Shown here one piece after another: positions 30,123-39,751 of a stretch of DNA of 64,000 nt. This stretch comes from Paraliobacillus zengyii (lineage in GTDB: Bacteria; Bacillota; Bacilli; Bacillales; Amphibacillaceae): positions 2,687,501-2,751,500 of the forward strand of contig NZ_CP029797.1 in assembly GCF_003268595.1 (NCBI RefSeq), given 5' to 3'. A model generated the notes under the pieces. The model saw nothing but the letters and a program-made list of their open reading frames with translations. It had not been told where the DNA came from and did not search any database. The first letter of the stretch is position 1; every line of letters starts with the position of its first letter. The translations under genes and the position numbers were made by a program.

Positions 30123-30200
30123 GACTCCTACCAGTAGAACTTATACTGGTAGGAGTCATTAGCATTTTGCGGTTTATTTGGTGAACTCCATCACCTATTT
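30123..30200 (-). promoter_or_regulatory. Fluoride riboswitch (crcB motif) with terminator switch
   Basis: Read on the minus strand. TAGGTGATGGAGTTCACC, then AAATAAACCGC and TGCTAATGACTCCTA, match the crcB-motif aptamer core in order (30150-30197). Its 3' strand CTCCTA is also the left arm of a perfect 14-base hairpin, GACTCCTACCAGTA / TACTGGTAGGAGTC (30123-30157). The two folds exclude each other: fluoride binding should prevent the hairpin and allow expression. The T-run after the hairpin is weak. Confidence 0.93.
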
Positions 30201-30362
30201 TAATATTTCACTCATTATATAACAGTAGAAGTAATTGGTCAAATAGCTTCATTCACTCTAAGTGATAAAATTTTTACTTATTTTTTACAAAAAACGCATC
30301 GTATTTTGTATGAAATTTGTATATCTTTACAGTAGAGCTATTAAGATAAAAGGAGGGAAAAT

Positions 30363-31508
30363 ATGCGTATCGCTATTTTTACTGACACCTTTTCTCCAGA
30401 TGTAAATGGGGTTGCGACAACACTAACTAACTTTATTAGCTATTTAGACCAAAGCGAGCACACGTATCATATCTTTAAACCTAGTCTTGATCAAAGCCAA
30501 CCCCTATATATTCATCCTCTCTTAAGTATGCGTTTTTTCTTGTATCCCGAATATCAAATTCATCTTCCTAACTACGCACAAATTAAGCAATCATTAAAAG
30601 CATTCAAACCGGATATTATTCATGTTGTAACACCTTTTTCAATTGGTTTATATGGAATAAGATATGCGTTAAAAAATCAAATTCCTTTAGTTGGTTCTTA
30701 TCATACTAATTTTGATCAATATTTAAGATACTATCATTTACGCTTTTTATCGCAAGCTGTATGGAAGTATTTACATCGTGTACATGAACCAATGCAAAGG
30801 ATTTTCGTTCCCTCGCCTGATACAATGCAACAATTAAAACGGAAAGGATTTACCAACTTACGATTGTGGCAACGTGGTGTAGATACCAATGCCTTCAAGC
30901 CAAGTATTCATAATGAGACATTTAGAGAAAAATATAACATTACAACTCCATTCATATTGAGCTACGTCGGACGATTGTCTCCAGAAAAAAATATTGATTC
31001 TCTCATACAAATTATTAGCGGTTTACAAACTTCATTTTCAAACAAAATACATTGGTTAATTGCTGGAGATGGTCCTGAACGCCAACGCTTAATTGAACTT
31101 AATATCCCGAATATAACTTTTACTGGCTACGTACATGGTCAAGAATTAACTGATGTCTATGCTAATTCTGACTTATTCGTCTTTCCATCTGCCACCGAAA
31201 CATTTGGAAATGTTGTTTTAGAATCGCTAGCATCTGGAACTCCAGTTATTGGTGCCAACACAGGAGGAGTAAAGTATCTATTAGAAAAGCACACATACGC
31301 TCATGGAATAGCATGTGACCCTAATAAACCTGATCAATTTGTTAAGGCGATCACTGAACTCCTAACAAATCGTTTAAAGAGAAAACAAATGGAGACTTCT
31401 GCTAGAGTTTTTGCCAAAACAAAAAGTTGGAAAAAAATATTTGACCAACTTTTAGATGATTATGCTGAAGTATTACAAGAGAAAATTGACCAGATGAAAC
31501 AGGCATAA
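30363..31508 (+). CDS. Glycosyltransferase family 4 (MgtA/MgdA-like)
   Basis: 381-residue GT-B glycosyltransferase. The N-terminal domain starts MRIAIFTDTFSPDVNGVATT, the pattern of alpha-mannosyl/glucosyl transferases acting on glycolipids. The C-terminal domain has VGRLSPEKNID and the E-x7-E motif in ETFGNVVLES. AAGGAGGG precedes the ATG. It is divergent from clcF and transcribed alone. Substrates cannot be set from sequence; membrane glycolipid synthesis is a guess. Confidence 0.82.
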   Translation: MRIAIFTDTFSPDVNGVATTLTNFISYLDQSEHTYHIFKPSLDQSQPLYIHPLLSMRFFLYPEYQIHLPNYAQIKQSLKAFKPDIIHVVTPFSIGLYGIRYALKNQIPLVGSYHTNFDQYLRYYHLRFLSQAVWKYLHRVHEPMQRIFVPSPDTMQQLKRKGFTNLRLWQRGVDTNAFKPSIHNETFREKYNITTPFILSYVGRLSPEKNIDSLIQIISGLQTSFSNKIHWLIAGDGPERQRLIELNIPNITFTGYVHGQELTDVYANSDLFVFPSATETFGNVVLESLASGTPVIGANTGGVKYLLEKHTYAHGIACDPNKPDQFVKAITELLTNRLKRKQMETSARVFAKTKSWKKIFDQLLDDYAEVLQEKIDQMKQA

Positions 31509-31509
31509 G

Positions 31510-32427
31510 TTAGATTATTAAATGGTTTGCAAGTTCTAAGGGTACTTCTTTATTTTCATGCCATATTTTTTCATAATAATTTAATGGAACTGGCCTAGGA
31601 CCAATCAAAGGAGCTATTTCAACCGTAAGACTTGGTCGTTTAAAATAGCTAATAAACCAGTCAGTAAAGCCACCTCCACTCGGGTTATCAGTTGGATAAA
31701 TCAACTGATAACCTGTTTTATTACTAGCTAATTCCGCGATTTTCTTTGCATATTCTTCTTGTTGACCTGTGCTTTTATACTTCCAGAAGATTTCTTCCCC
31801 GGATGAATGGTAAGCTACAGCTATCTTGAAATCATGTTCCAGTACCAAATCATAAACTGCTTTCACTTCTGGTTCACTAAGGACTGCGTACCCTTTAAAA
31901 TTCATTGCAGCTGGTTGGCCTGGATCATGCTGAATTTGTTCCCAGTCAGCCGGGTACTGTCGGTTTAAATCTACGCCATGGATATTTGCCTTCCAATCCA
32001 TAAAGTCATCTTTATTTTCATTCCACTCACGTAATTCTTTACTGTTGGGAAATAAATCTGGACCTTGCTGTACCAGTGTCACACCATCTGGATTAACCAT
32101 TGGAATAAAGTAGATCGTTACTAGCTTTAGAATATCTTTTACCTGATAAGTACTAATACACTGATTGGTTGAGGCTGCTAGACAATACGTTTCAACCATA
32201 TCCATAAGTAGCGTTGTTGTTAGCCATTCTCTTGCATGATGCGCACCATTTATGAGAATCTTTTGCTCGCCGCTTCCAAGCTTTATCGAATAAATAGAGC
32301 GATTATTCACAGACTTACCAATAATATCAACAGCGAGTAGATCCGGATATGTTTTGATTAATTGCTCTATGTCTGCCGTTAACTGTTGGTAGGTATATAC
32401 TCTTTTTGGATTTATTATTTGTCCCAT
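31510..32427 (-). CDS. M14-family zinc carboxypeptidase
   Basis: 305-residue metallopeptidase with zinc-binding HxxE in HHAREW, substrate Arg in VDLNRQYP, the second zinc His in VAYHSSGEE and the catalytic Glu in LTVEIAPL. Members such as ENP1 cut gamma-D-Glu-diamino acid bonds in peptidoglycan peptides. No signal peptide or LysM is seen, so it may recycle wall peptides inside the cell (inference). The ATG at 32427 fits AGGAG better than the one at 32436. It is convergent with the glycosyltransferase. Confidence 0.85.
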   Translation of the reverse strand: MGQIINPKRVYTYQQLTADIEQLIKTYPDLLAVDIIGKSVNNRSIYSIKLGSGEQKILINGAHHAREWLTTTLLMDMVETYCLAASTNQCISTYQVKDILKLVTIYFIPMVNPDGVTLVQQGPDLFPNSKELREWNENKDDFMDWKANIHGVDLNRQYPADWEQIQHDPGQPAAMNFKGYAVLSEPEVKAVYDLVLEHDFKIAVAYHSSGEEIFWKYKSTGQQEEYAKKIAELASNKTGYQLIYPTDNPSGGGFTDWFISYFKRPSLTVEIAPLIGPRPVPLNYYEKIWHENKEVPLELANHLII

Positions 32428-32524
32428 CACATTCACTCCTTCCTATTATGGATATGAAGGAAAGGAAGGATTATAACAACTAATAAGCATCATTTTTCAA
32501 AACACAAGCAAAAAAGGCAGTCAT

Positions 32525-33682
32525 TTAATTAACTGCTCTTTTAGCGAGTATACTTATTACCATATCGTCCATTGGTGGATTATGAAGGCCGGCTCTAACA
32601 TCTCGATAATATTGTTCAAATCGATTCTCTTTAGATAGTCCTCGTCCTCCAACTATGCGCATTGCTAGATCTACTACTTCATTTGCACTATTTGTTGCAA
32701 CTGTCTTTACAGCGGCTAGCTCCGCACCTAATTGTCCTCTTTCTTCAGGATTGTTATCCCATCGCTCTGCAATACTATACATAAAGTAGCGTGCTTGCAT
32801 GAGCTTTAAATCCATTTCACCAATCTTTTGTTGAATATGGGCCACTTCTGAAATTGGTGTATTTAAGCTATTCGGCTGAAAATTCTTAGCAAATACAATT
32901 GCATCGTTACGTGCTGCAATTGCAATCCCTAGATAACAAGCTGGAATATGCAAAAGCCATCCCTTAGGAGTAGGTTTTTTACCCTTTTGATGTAATTCAA
33001 CAAGCATATTTTCTGCAACTGTAACATCTTTTAAAATAACATCATCACTTCCTGTTCCGCGCATTCCAAGTGTATCCCAAGTATGTTCTATGCTAATTCC
33101 TGGTGTATCTTTAGCAATAAGAAATGAACCGACTGTTTCTTGATCTTCAATATATGCGGTGACAATATAATAGTCTAGTACACTAGCCATTGATGCAAAT
33201 GTTTTTCTACCATTTAATAGGTAAGAATTTCCTAAACGTTTTGCTTTTGTTTCCGGTATTCCTCCTCTCGTTGGACTTCCTGTTGCTGGTTCTGTTGCTA
33301 AACGATTTACTAACAATTGCTTCTCAGCAAGTTCTTTCGCAAATGGTTGATAAATAGCATCATTCCATAAATGATCCTCACTCAGTTCTTTGACAACTCC
33401 TAAATGCCAACCAACTGATAAAGCAGTGGCACCATCACCAGCAGCTAGTCTTTCTTGCATTAATAAGAATTCATATAACGATAAAGCTTCTCCACCATAA
33501 GATTTAGGTAATGTGAGAGACATATAGTTTACCGCTCTTAGATCTTCTACATTTCCAATTGGCATTGATGCAGTTTCTTCAGCAATTTTAACCCTTTTTT
33601 CTACTTTTTGTGCTATTTGAGCTGCTTTTTCTAACAATCTCACTTGTCTTTCACTTTTTACAAAGGTTTTAAATAAATCCAT
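32525..33682 (-). CDS. Acyl-CoA dehydrogenase-like flavoprotein
   Basis: 385-residue protein with the three-domain acyl-CoA dehydrogenase fold. It resembles B. subtilis YdbM and the DszC/SfnB-like branch. The C-terminus has GRGLSKENRFEQYYRDVRAG and HNPPMDD, where classical dehydrogenases carry a catalytic Glu near YEGT, so a flavin monooxygenase or atypical dehydrogenase is possible. The ATG at 33682 (MDLFKTF) is preferred because GGAGGAG lies just before it. It stands alone. Confidence 0.75.
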   Translation of the reverse strand: MDLFKTFVKSERQVRLLEKAAQIAQKVEKRVKIAEETASMPIGNVEDLRAVNYMSLTLPKSYGGEALSLYEFLLMQERLAAGDGATALSVGWHLGVVKELSEDHLWNDAIYQPFAKELAEKQLLVNRLATEPATGSPTRGGIPETKAKRLGNSYLLNGRKTFASMASVLDYYIVTAYIEDQETVGSFLIAKDTPGISIEHTWDTLGMRGTGSDDVILKDVTVAENMLVELHQKGKKPTPKGWLLHIPACYLGIAIAARNDAIVFAKNFQPNSLNTPISEVAHIQQKIGEMDLKLMQARYFMYSIAERWDNNPEERGQLGAELAAVKTVATNSANEVVDLAMRIVGGRGLSKENRFEQYYRDVRAGLHNPPMDDMVISILAKRAVN

Positions 33683-33794
33683 TTTAATCTCCTCCATATC
33701 TACTAATACTATTATTTTATGCTACCCTTTGGATTTTTACAAAAAAAAGAAGAGCGGTTAGCCTTTTTCAGCTATTACCTCTCTTCTTTACATA

Positions 33795-35027
33795 CTAGAA
33801 ATTCAATTTACTAATACCTGTTTCTAGCTCTTCTTGTCCTACGCGAATATTTTCAACAGATCCACTCAAACGTTCTGATGCAGATTCTGCTTCTTGAATA
33901 CCTGCTGCTGATTCTTCTGACACACTTGCAATGTTAGTAATCGAGTCATTAATAACCTTAGTATTATCAAGTACATCATACAAGTTATTTGAGACATCCT
34001 CGATCTCTTTACCTATATTCGTTATAATAGTATTTAACTTGTCAAATGTAGAGCCAGTCGTTTGAATTTGTGTTGATCCTTCATTAACTGCTTGGTATCC
34101 ACGTTCCAATGCTTCTACAGCTTCTTTGGACTCGTCTTGAATGCCACTTGTTGTCTCCGTAATATCGGTAACAGATAAGCTTACTTGTTCTGCAAGTTTC
34201 CTAACCTCATCTGCTACAACTGCAAAGCCTTTTCCATGTTCGCCAGCACGCGCTGCTTCAATCGCTGCATTTAACGCTAGTAAATTAGTTTGTTCTGCAA
34301 CTTCTTTAATGACAGTTACTACCTTGGTTATTTTTAATGTCATAGCATCAAGTCCTCTTACTTTATCTAACGATTGTTTAATCGTATCATCAATAACCGA
34401 CATTTTATCAACCGATTGATGCATCAGTTGACTACCCTCATCTGTGATTGATAACATAGATTTGGACTCTTCTTTTATATTTTCACCATTTAATACAACA
34501 CTCATTATTGTATTGGAGAATTTCTGCATCGTTTCTGTTAAAGAGGAAGCAGAATTTGCTTGTTCTTCAGCACCGCTTGATATTTCTTGCATCGTAGCAG
34601 TAATATAACTACTATCCTTCTCTAAATCATCTGTATATTGATGTAATGTGCTACTTTGTTTATTCATATGCTCTGTTATCGTCGAGATAAACTGTAATGA
34701 ATTTTTAGTTTTCTCAAATAGATGGTCAATTTCTTCATTTAATAAAATAAACTCTTCATTATTCATATTTGATTCAGGCAGATCTTCTACTTTATCACTT
34801 GCTAATATTTCTATTCGTTCACTAGTTTGTTTTAATTGCTTCACAATTTTCAGACTTGAGAAGTGAGCAATTGCAAAGCTCGCGATCAAAACAACACCGA
34901 AAACAATAATTATTGGTAATGAAAACGCGTCCACTTTTACCAACGCAAATATACTATAGCCAATAACTGCAGTATGTAATAAAATAACTAGCAAAAAACT
35001 AACAAATAGACTTAATCTGATTTTCAT
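33795..35027 (-). CDS. Methyl-accepting chemotaxis protein without a sensor domain
   Basis: 410-residue receptor with two N-terminal transmembrane segments (about 5-27 and 36-57) separated by a very short loop, so it has no periplasmic-type sensor. The cytosolic signalling tip is intact: [19 protein letters not shown], then [14 protein letters not shown] (residues about 245-280). It may sense membrane state, an internal cue or a partner. It is last in a cheX-cheW-cheY-mcp run on the minus strand. Confidence 0.87.
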   Translation of the reverse strand: MKIRLSLFVSFLLVILLHTAVIGYSIFALVKVDAFSLPIIIVFGVVLIASFAIAHFSSLKIVKQLKQTSERIEILASDKVEDLPESNMNNEEFILLNEEIDHLFEKTKNSLQFISTITEHMNKQSSTLHQYTDDLEKDSSYITATMQEISSGAEEQANSASSLTETMQKFSNTIMSVVLNGENIKEESKSMLSITDEGSQLMHQSVDKMSVIDDTIKQSLDKVRGLDAMTLKITKVVTVIKEVAEQTNLLALNAAIEAARAGEHGKGFAVVADEVRKLAEQVSLSVTDITETTSGIQDESKEAVEALERGYQAVNEGSTQIQTTGSTFDKLNTIITNIGKEIEDVSNNLYDVLDNTKVINDSITNIASVSEESAAGIQEAESASERLSGSVENIRVGQEELETGISKLNF

Positions 35028-35116
35028 GATCGGATGACACCCCTTACTATTATTTTAATCTTCCCTTTTATTATCGGCTCTGTTTTGAAAATATTAACTA
35101 TTATTTTGTAGTAATG

Positions 35117-35148
35117 AAAAAACGTAAAAGATTTTCTTTTACGTTTTT
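35117..35148 (-). terminator. Terminator of cheY
   Basis: Arms AAAACGTAAAAGA / TCTTTTACGTTTT with a 4-base loop and a T-run. It lies between cheY and the receptor gene, so the receptor probably has its own promoter. Confidence 0.75.
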
Positions 35149-35155
35149 AAATACT

Positions 35156-35512
35156 TTAAAAGATTTTAGATAAAGCTTGCTGAATACGATCTTGGTCAAA
35201 TGGCTTTACAATAAAGTCTTTTGCACCTGATTGAATTGCTTCTAACACCATTTGCTGTTGTCCCATAGCAGAACACATAACAACTGTAGCATCCGGATGA
35301 TTTTTCTTGATTTCTTTAAGAGCCTCAACACCATTCATTTCAGGCATTGTAATATCCATTGATACAAGATCAGGCTTCAACTCATTATAAAGATCTATAG
35401 CCATCTTTCCGTTCTCTGCTTCTCCTACTACTTCGTGACCTAAAGAAGTAAAAATATTTTTTAATTGCATGCGCATAAATGCGGCATCATCTGTTACTAA
35501 AATTCTAGCCAT
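35156..35512 (-). CDS. cheY: CheY-type response regulator
   Basis: 118-residue single-domain receiver. It has the acidic pair in LVTDDAAF, the phospho-acceptor Asp in LVSMDITMPE (near residue 54), and Thr/Ser and Lys switch residues (CSAMG, IVKPF). It should relay phosphate from CheA to the flagellar switch. It follows cheW by 23 bases. Bacilli usually have cheY in the fla/che operon, so this may be a second copy. Confidence 0.87.
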   Translation of the reverse strand: MARILVTDDAAFMRMQLKNIFTSLGHEVVGEAENGKMAIDLYNELKPDLVSMDITMPEMNGVEALKEIKKNHPDATVVMCSAMGQQQMVLEAIQSGAKDFIVKPFDQDRIQQALSKIF

Positions 35513-35535
35513 ACTATTTCCTCCTACATCAAGTC

Positions 35536-36003
35536 TTATTTCTCTTCAACAACTTGTTTTAATTCATTTAATTCTTCATAGTTCAACACATATTCTAGAT
35601 CGACCAACAATAATAATCGATCCTCTAATTTTGCCACACCATGCAAAAAATTCGCATTGACACCTTTGATTGTTGTTGGTGCATCTTCAATATCAGATTG
35701 ATCAATATCAATTACGTCGGATGCTGCGTCTACTACAAAACCAACATTTACTTCACCTTCATTGACTTTAGAAACAAGCATTCTTGATTGTTCTGTTTCA
35801 TCAGACCGCTCTAAATGCATTCGAGTTTTTAAATCAATGACAGGAATAACTTCGCCACGCATTTTCGTAATACCCTCAATAAAATCTGAAACTTGCGGCA
35901 GTGCAACAACATCTTGTAAACGTTCAATTGAGATAATTTGTTGAATACTTGCCCCGTATTCTTGACCGTTTAATTGAAAGATAATATATTTTTCAGTACT
36001 CAT
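35536..36003 (-). CDS. cheW: CheW-type coupling protein
   Basis: 155-residue CheW-domain protein that would link receptors to CheA. It opens EKYIIFQLNGQEYGASIQQIISIER and has ITKMRGEVIPVIDLKTRM, both typical. AAAGGGGAAAGC precedes the ATG. There is no receiver domain, so it is CheW and not CheV. It is cotranscribed with cheY. Confidence 0.88.
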   Translation of the reverse strand: MSTEKYIIFQLNGQEYGASIQQIISIERLQDVVALPQVSDFIEGITKMRGEVIPVIDLKTRMHLERSDETEQSRMLVSKVNEGEVNVGFVVDAASDVIDIDQSDIEDAPTTIKGVNANFLHGVAKLEDRLLLLVDLEYVLNYEELNELKQVVEEK

Positions 36004-36204
36004 TTGCTTTCCCCTTTATAAATAAAATATGTCATTCACTAGTATAAAATAATAATAGTATGATAAGTTACGTAACGAATGATCTTATAGACACATTTCA
36101 TCTAGTATTTTCAAAATAAAAGATAGTATCAGAATACCTGTTTTATACGTATAAATCAATATCGGTTAAAGTACTTTCATTTATATACACAAATCTATTT
36201 CAGA

Positions 36205-36669
36205 CTATTGATTTAACAGTATGAAAACCTCTAGTTCTTTTCCTTGTCCATAGTCTACTTTAACTCGTAATGCTCGCTTAAATCCAGTTAATTTAGTGCT
36301 ACCATTTAATACAGTGGGATGTGTAATATCCGTTTGAACTTTAACTTCTGCTAGATAAGTAGATAAACTTCCTGCAACCATATTTCCTAATTCACCTGCA
36401 AAAGAATCAAGCATCTCTTCTGATAACGGCATACCAAACATCGCTTCACCAATCTCACTAAACAATTCTTGGCTAGCTTGTAAAAGTAACTCTCCTTTTA
36501 AATCTCCTGTAAAGCCAATTAAAACACCAAATTTAACCACTAATGGTGGAGCTATAAGCTCTGGAGAACCCATTACTGGCTCCATTGGTATAACCTTTTT
36601 AACCGTATGGATGGTACCATTATATAAATCTTTAATCATTTCATTGATGTTCTTACTCTCCGTTGTCAA
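36205..36669 (-). CDS. cheX: CheX-like CheY-P phosphatase
   Basis: 154-residue protein of the CheX/CheC/FliY phosphatase family, with the conserved helix segment EEMLDSFAGELGNMVAGSLSTYL carrying the catalytic Glu and Asn. It would dephosphorylate CheY-P. The start is set at TTG 36669 because GGGAGG lies 8 bases before it; the track-long ATG start at 36741 has no such site. It is separated from cheW by about 200 bases that show no clear feature. Confidence 0.78.
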   Translation of the reverse strand: MTTESKNINEMIKDLYNGTIHTVKKVIPMEPVMGSPELIAPPLVVKFGVLIGFTGDLKGELLLQASQELFSEIGEAMFGMPLSEEMLDSFAGELGNMVAGSLSTYLAEVKVQTDITHPTVLNGSTKLTGFKRALRVKVDYGQGKELEVFILLNQ

Positions 36670-36823
36670 TAGATTATCCTCCCTTTTTCTTAATGTATCT
36701 TTTATTTTTAACGCTAAACCCAATGCCTTTATTTTTTTCAAAGCGATAGCTTTTTAGCACTACTTCTATTTTCGACATAAACCACCAAATAATTAAGTAC
36801 TTTTTCCTATAAATTTTTAAAAT

Positions 36824-36854
36824 AAAAGAGATGGTTATATTAACCACCTCTTTT
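36824..36854 (-). terminator. Terminator of the yclNOPQ operon
   Basis: Arms AAAAGAGATGGTTA / TAACCACCTCTTTT with one mismatch and a T-rich continuation on the minus strand, 26 bases after yclQ. Confidence 0.8.
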
Positions 36855-36880
36855 ACTATTAATCTACTTATTTATAAAGC

Positions 36881-37858
36881 TTATTCTATTCCTGCAGCAA
36901 TTTCATTAACCATTTCAGCTACAGATATTAGACCGCCACCAGAAAGATACCAATAATCAGGGCTTAGAAGAACAATATGGTCTTCTTGTGCTGCGTTAGT
37001 TGAATTAACCAATTCATTATCTAGCGCACTTTCAGCAGTGTAATCGCCACCGGTAACTTGGTTTCGATCTACAGCAAATATATAATCTGGATTTGTTTCA
37101 GAAACATACTCAAAACTTATATTTTGACCGTGTGTTGAACTTTCAATTTCTTCATCAGCAGGAGTAACACCAAATACATCATGAATTATTCCAAAACGTG
37201 AACCAGGTCCATATGCATTAAGACTACCATCATTTGTTAGAACAATAAGTCCTGTCTTATCTGTTGGAATGGATTCTTTTAAATCTGCTATTTCTGTTTC
37301 AATTTCTTCAAATGCAGCACTAGCTTCTTCTTGTTTCGTGAAAATTTCACCTAATAGTGTAACATTTTCTTCAAATGACTCCATATAGCGTGTAGTATCT
37401 ACACCCATATAAATCGTTGGAGCTAATTCTGATAAATCATCATATACTTCTGATGTACGACCAGAAATTATAATTAAATCTGGATCAATTTCAGCTAGTT
37501 TTTCAAAATCCGGTTCAAATAGTGTACCAGCATTTTCATAAGCACTATCTTCATAGCTTGATAGATATGACGGTAAGCTTTCTTGTGCCACTGCTGTAAC
37601 ATCTACACCTAACTTGTCAAGGCTATCTAATGTACCAAAATCAAATACAACAACCTTTTCTGGATTTACAGGGACAGTAGTAGTGCCAAGTTCATGCTCA
37701 ACCTCTATCTCAGTGGGAGCCTCAACTTCTTCTACCTCTTCTTCTGTTTGTTCTTCTTCTATATCATCTGTTGCTGTTGCTTCGTCGCTCTCAGAACCAC
37801 AAGCTACTGCAACTAGTGCGAAAAGCAACATAAGTAATAACAATGCAAGTTTTTTCAT
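36881..37858 (-). CDS. yclQ: Petrobactin-type siderophore-binding lipoprotein YclQ
   Basis: 325-residue lipoprotein receptor of a ferric-siderophore importer. The signal peptide ends in the lipobox VAVACGS (Cys near residue 20). A Glu-rich linker follows, then the class III binding fold with VVVFDFGTLDSLDKLGV and DPDLIIISGR. It resembles B. subtilis YclQ (FpbA), which binds petrobactin; this substrate is inferred. It follows yclP after a 193-base gap that has no recognised site. Confidence 0.88.
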   Translation of the reverse strand: MKKLALLLLMLLFALVAVACGSESDEATATDDIEEEQTEEEVEEVEAPTEIEVEHELGTTTVPVNPEKVVVFDFGTLDSLDKLGVDVTAVAQESLPSYLSSYEDSAYENAGTLFEPDFEKLAEIDPDLIIISGRTSEVYDDLSELAPTIYMGVDTTRYMESFEENVTLLGEIFTKQEEASAAFEEIETEIADLKESIPTDKTGLIVLTNDGSLNAYGPGSRFGIIHDVFGVTPADEEIESSTHGQNISFEYVSETNPDYIFAVDRNQVTGGDYTAESALDNELVNSTNAAQEDHIVLLSPDYWYLSGGGLISVAEMVNEIAAGIE

Positions 37859-38051
37859 TTCTTCACTCCTATTTTCTTAAAATTTATTTAAACAGATGAT
37901 AATTGGTCTAACTATCTGTGATTGCTTCCTATTAAGATTTGCTTATTTCTTGGGCCCAGCTATCCAAATAGAAATCCAGACTCCCAGCATTATAGACACA
38001 ACTTCACCATGATTTAAAACATATTAGCTAAGATTGCGTGGACGTCACTAC

Positions 38052-38810
38052 TCACGCAAAATAAAGGCAGATACGACATTGATCAATATCTTGAATTTGA
38101 ATATCCATGTCATAAACCTCTTTTAAAACACTTTGCTTAATAATTTCATTTTTTGCACCTTGTTTAACGACTTTTCCGTCTTTTAAGGCAACTATATAAT
38201 CCGAATAAACGGAAGCGAAATTAACATCATGAATAACTATAATAACTGTTTTACCTAATTCATCTGCTAATCTTCGTAATACTTTCATAATTTGAACAGA
38301 GTGTTTCATATCAAGATTATTTAAAGGTTCATCTAATAAGATATAGTCAGTGTCCTGGGCAATAATCATGGCAATATATGCACGTTGCTGCTGCCCACCA
38401 CTTAATTCATCAATGAATTTATTTTCCATCGTTTCCAATTCCATATAAGCGATTGATTCATTAATCATAATGGTATCTTCCTTCGTCAATCTTCCTTGTG
38501 AGTAAGGAAAACGGCCAAAGCTTACTAGTTCTCTGACTGTTAAGCGAACAGTTATATGATTAGATTGTTTTAAAATAGATATTTTTTTCGCTAACTCATT
38601 ATTTTTCGTCTGCGTGATTTCTTCATCATCGACTAAAACTTCACCGTGATCTTTAGCAATTAGACGACTCATCATTGATAAAAGTGTACTTTTTCCTGCC
38701 CCATTCGGACCAATAAAGGAGGTGATTTTCCCTTTAGGGATATTCATAGAAACATGATCAACAACAAACGAATCGCCATATTTTTTTGCAACTTCTTTTA
38801 TTTCTACCAT
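38052..38810 (-). CDS. yclP: Siderophore ABC transporter ATPase YclP
   Basis: 252-residue ATPase with Walker A GPNGAGKST, signature LSGGQQQRAYIA and Walker B YILLDEPLNNLD. It overlaps yclO by 7 bases. It ends with DIDQCRICLYFA, close to the YclP tail. It powers ferric-siderophore import through YclN and YclO. Confidence 0.9.
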   Translation of the reverse strand: MVEIKEVAKKYGDSFVVDHVSMNIPKGKITSFIGPNGAGKSTLLSMMSRLIAKDHGEVLVDDEEITQTKNNELAKKISILKQSNHITVRLTVRELVSFGRFPYSQGRLTKEDTIMINESIAYMELETMENKFIDELSGGQQQRAYIAMIIAQDTDYILLDEPLNNLDMKHSVQIMKVLRRLADELGKTVIIVIHDVNFASVYSDYIVALKDGKVVKQGAKNEIIKQSVLKEVYDMDIQIQDIDQCRICLYFA

Positions 38811-39751
38811 GTTTTATTCTCCTTTAATATAAGATATAGAAAATAGATTCCACCTATAAAATTAATGATTACACTTAATGTTGTAGAGAATGTAAAGATT
38901 CTATCAACTATTAATTGCCCGCCAACTAATGCAATAATACTAACTAAAATGGAACCAGGGATTAGATAGGTATGTCGGTAGGTTTTGAACATCTCTTTCG
39001 TAACATTCGCAACTAAGATACCGAGAAACATGATTGGTCCGACAAGTGCGGTTGCTACTGACACTAAAATTGCAATTACAATCATTAGGCGTTTGACAAT
39101 AAAATCATAGTCTAATCCTAAGTTAATCGCTTGTTCTTTACCAAGAGATAAAACATCTAGATATTTCACATATTTGGCTAGATAAAGGCAAGTGATAAAA
39201 AGTATTCCAATAGATAAATATAATAGATCTGTATCGACATTATTAAAACTTGCAAACATTTTATTTTGCACAATAAAGAATTCATTCGGATCTATTAATA
39301 CTTGCATAAACGATGATAAACTTTGAAAAAAAGTACCAAATATTAAACCTATTAAAAGTAGAAGATATATATTACGGCCTTTCTTAAATAATATTTGGAA
39401 TAGAAACAGTGCAAAAGCAATCATAAATCCAATTGCGATAAAGAAATTCAAATTTTTATCTAGAGCCGTAACACTAGTAGAACCATAAACAAAAATAATA
39501 AATGTCTGAATTAATAGATACAATGAATCCAAACCGATTAAACTAGGTGTTAAGATTCGGTTATTTGTGATTGTTTGAAATATTATAGTTGACAAGGCGA
39601 TCACAGCACCTGTAATAACAATTGCTAAAATGCGAGTTGCTCTTCTCGGTAAAATATAATCCCAGTTTCCTGTTATACCAATAAATATGTAAATGAGCAC
39701 AAGTACTACTGCGCCTGAAGCTAAAAGAAGCATTTTAATTTTATTACTCAT
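38804..39751 (-). CDS. yclO: Siderophore ABC transporter permease YclO
   Basis: 315-residue FecCD-family permease with about nine to ten hydrophobic segments and the coupling region SLGKEQAINLGLDYDFIVKR. It forms the membrane channel with YclN. It overlaps yclN by 8 bases. Confidence 0.88.
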   Translation of the reverse strand: MSNKIKMLLLASGAVVLVLIYIFIGITGNWDYILPRRATRILAIVITGAVIALSTIIFQTITNNRILTPSLIGLDSLYLLIQTFIIFVYGSTSVTALDKNLNFFIAIGFMIAFALFLFQILFKKGRNIYLLLLIGLIFGTFFQSLSSFMQVLIDPNEFFIVQNKMFASFNNVDTDLLYLSIGILFITCLYLAKYVKYLDVLSLGKEQAINLGLDYDFIVKRLMIVIAILVSVATALVGPIMFLGILVANVTKEMFKTYRHTYLIPGSILVSIIALVGGQLIVDRIFTFSTTLSVIINFIGGIYFLYLILKENKTW

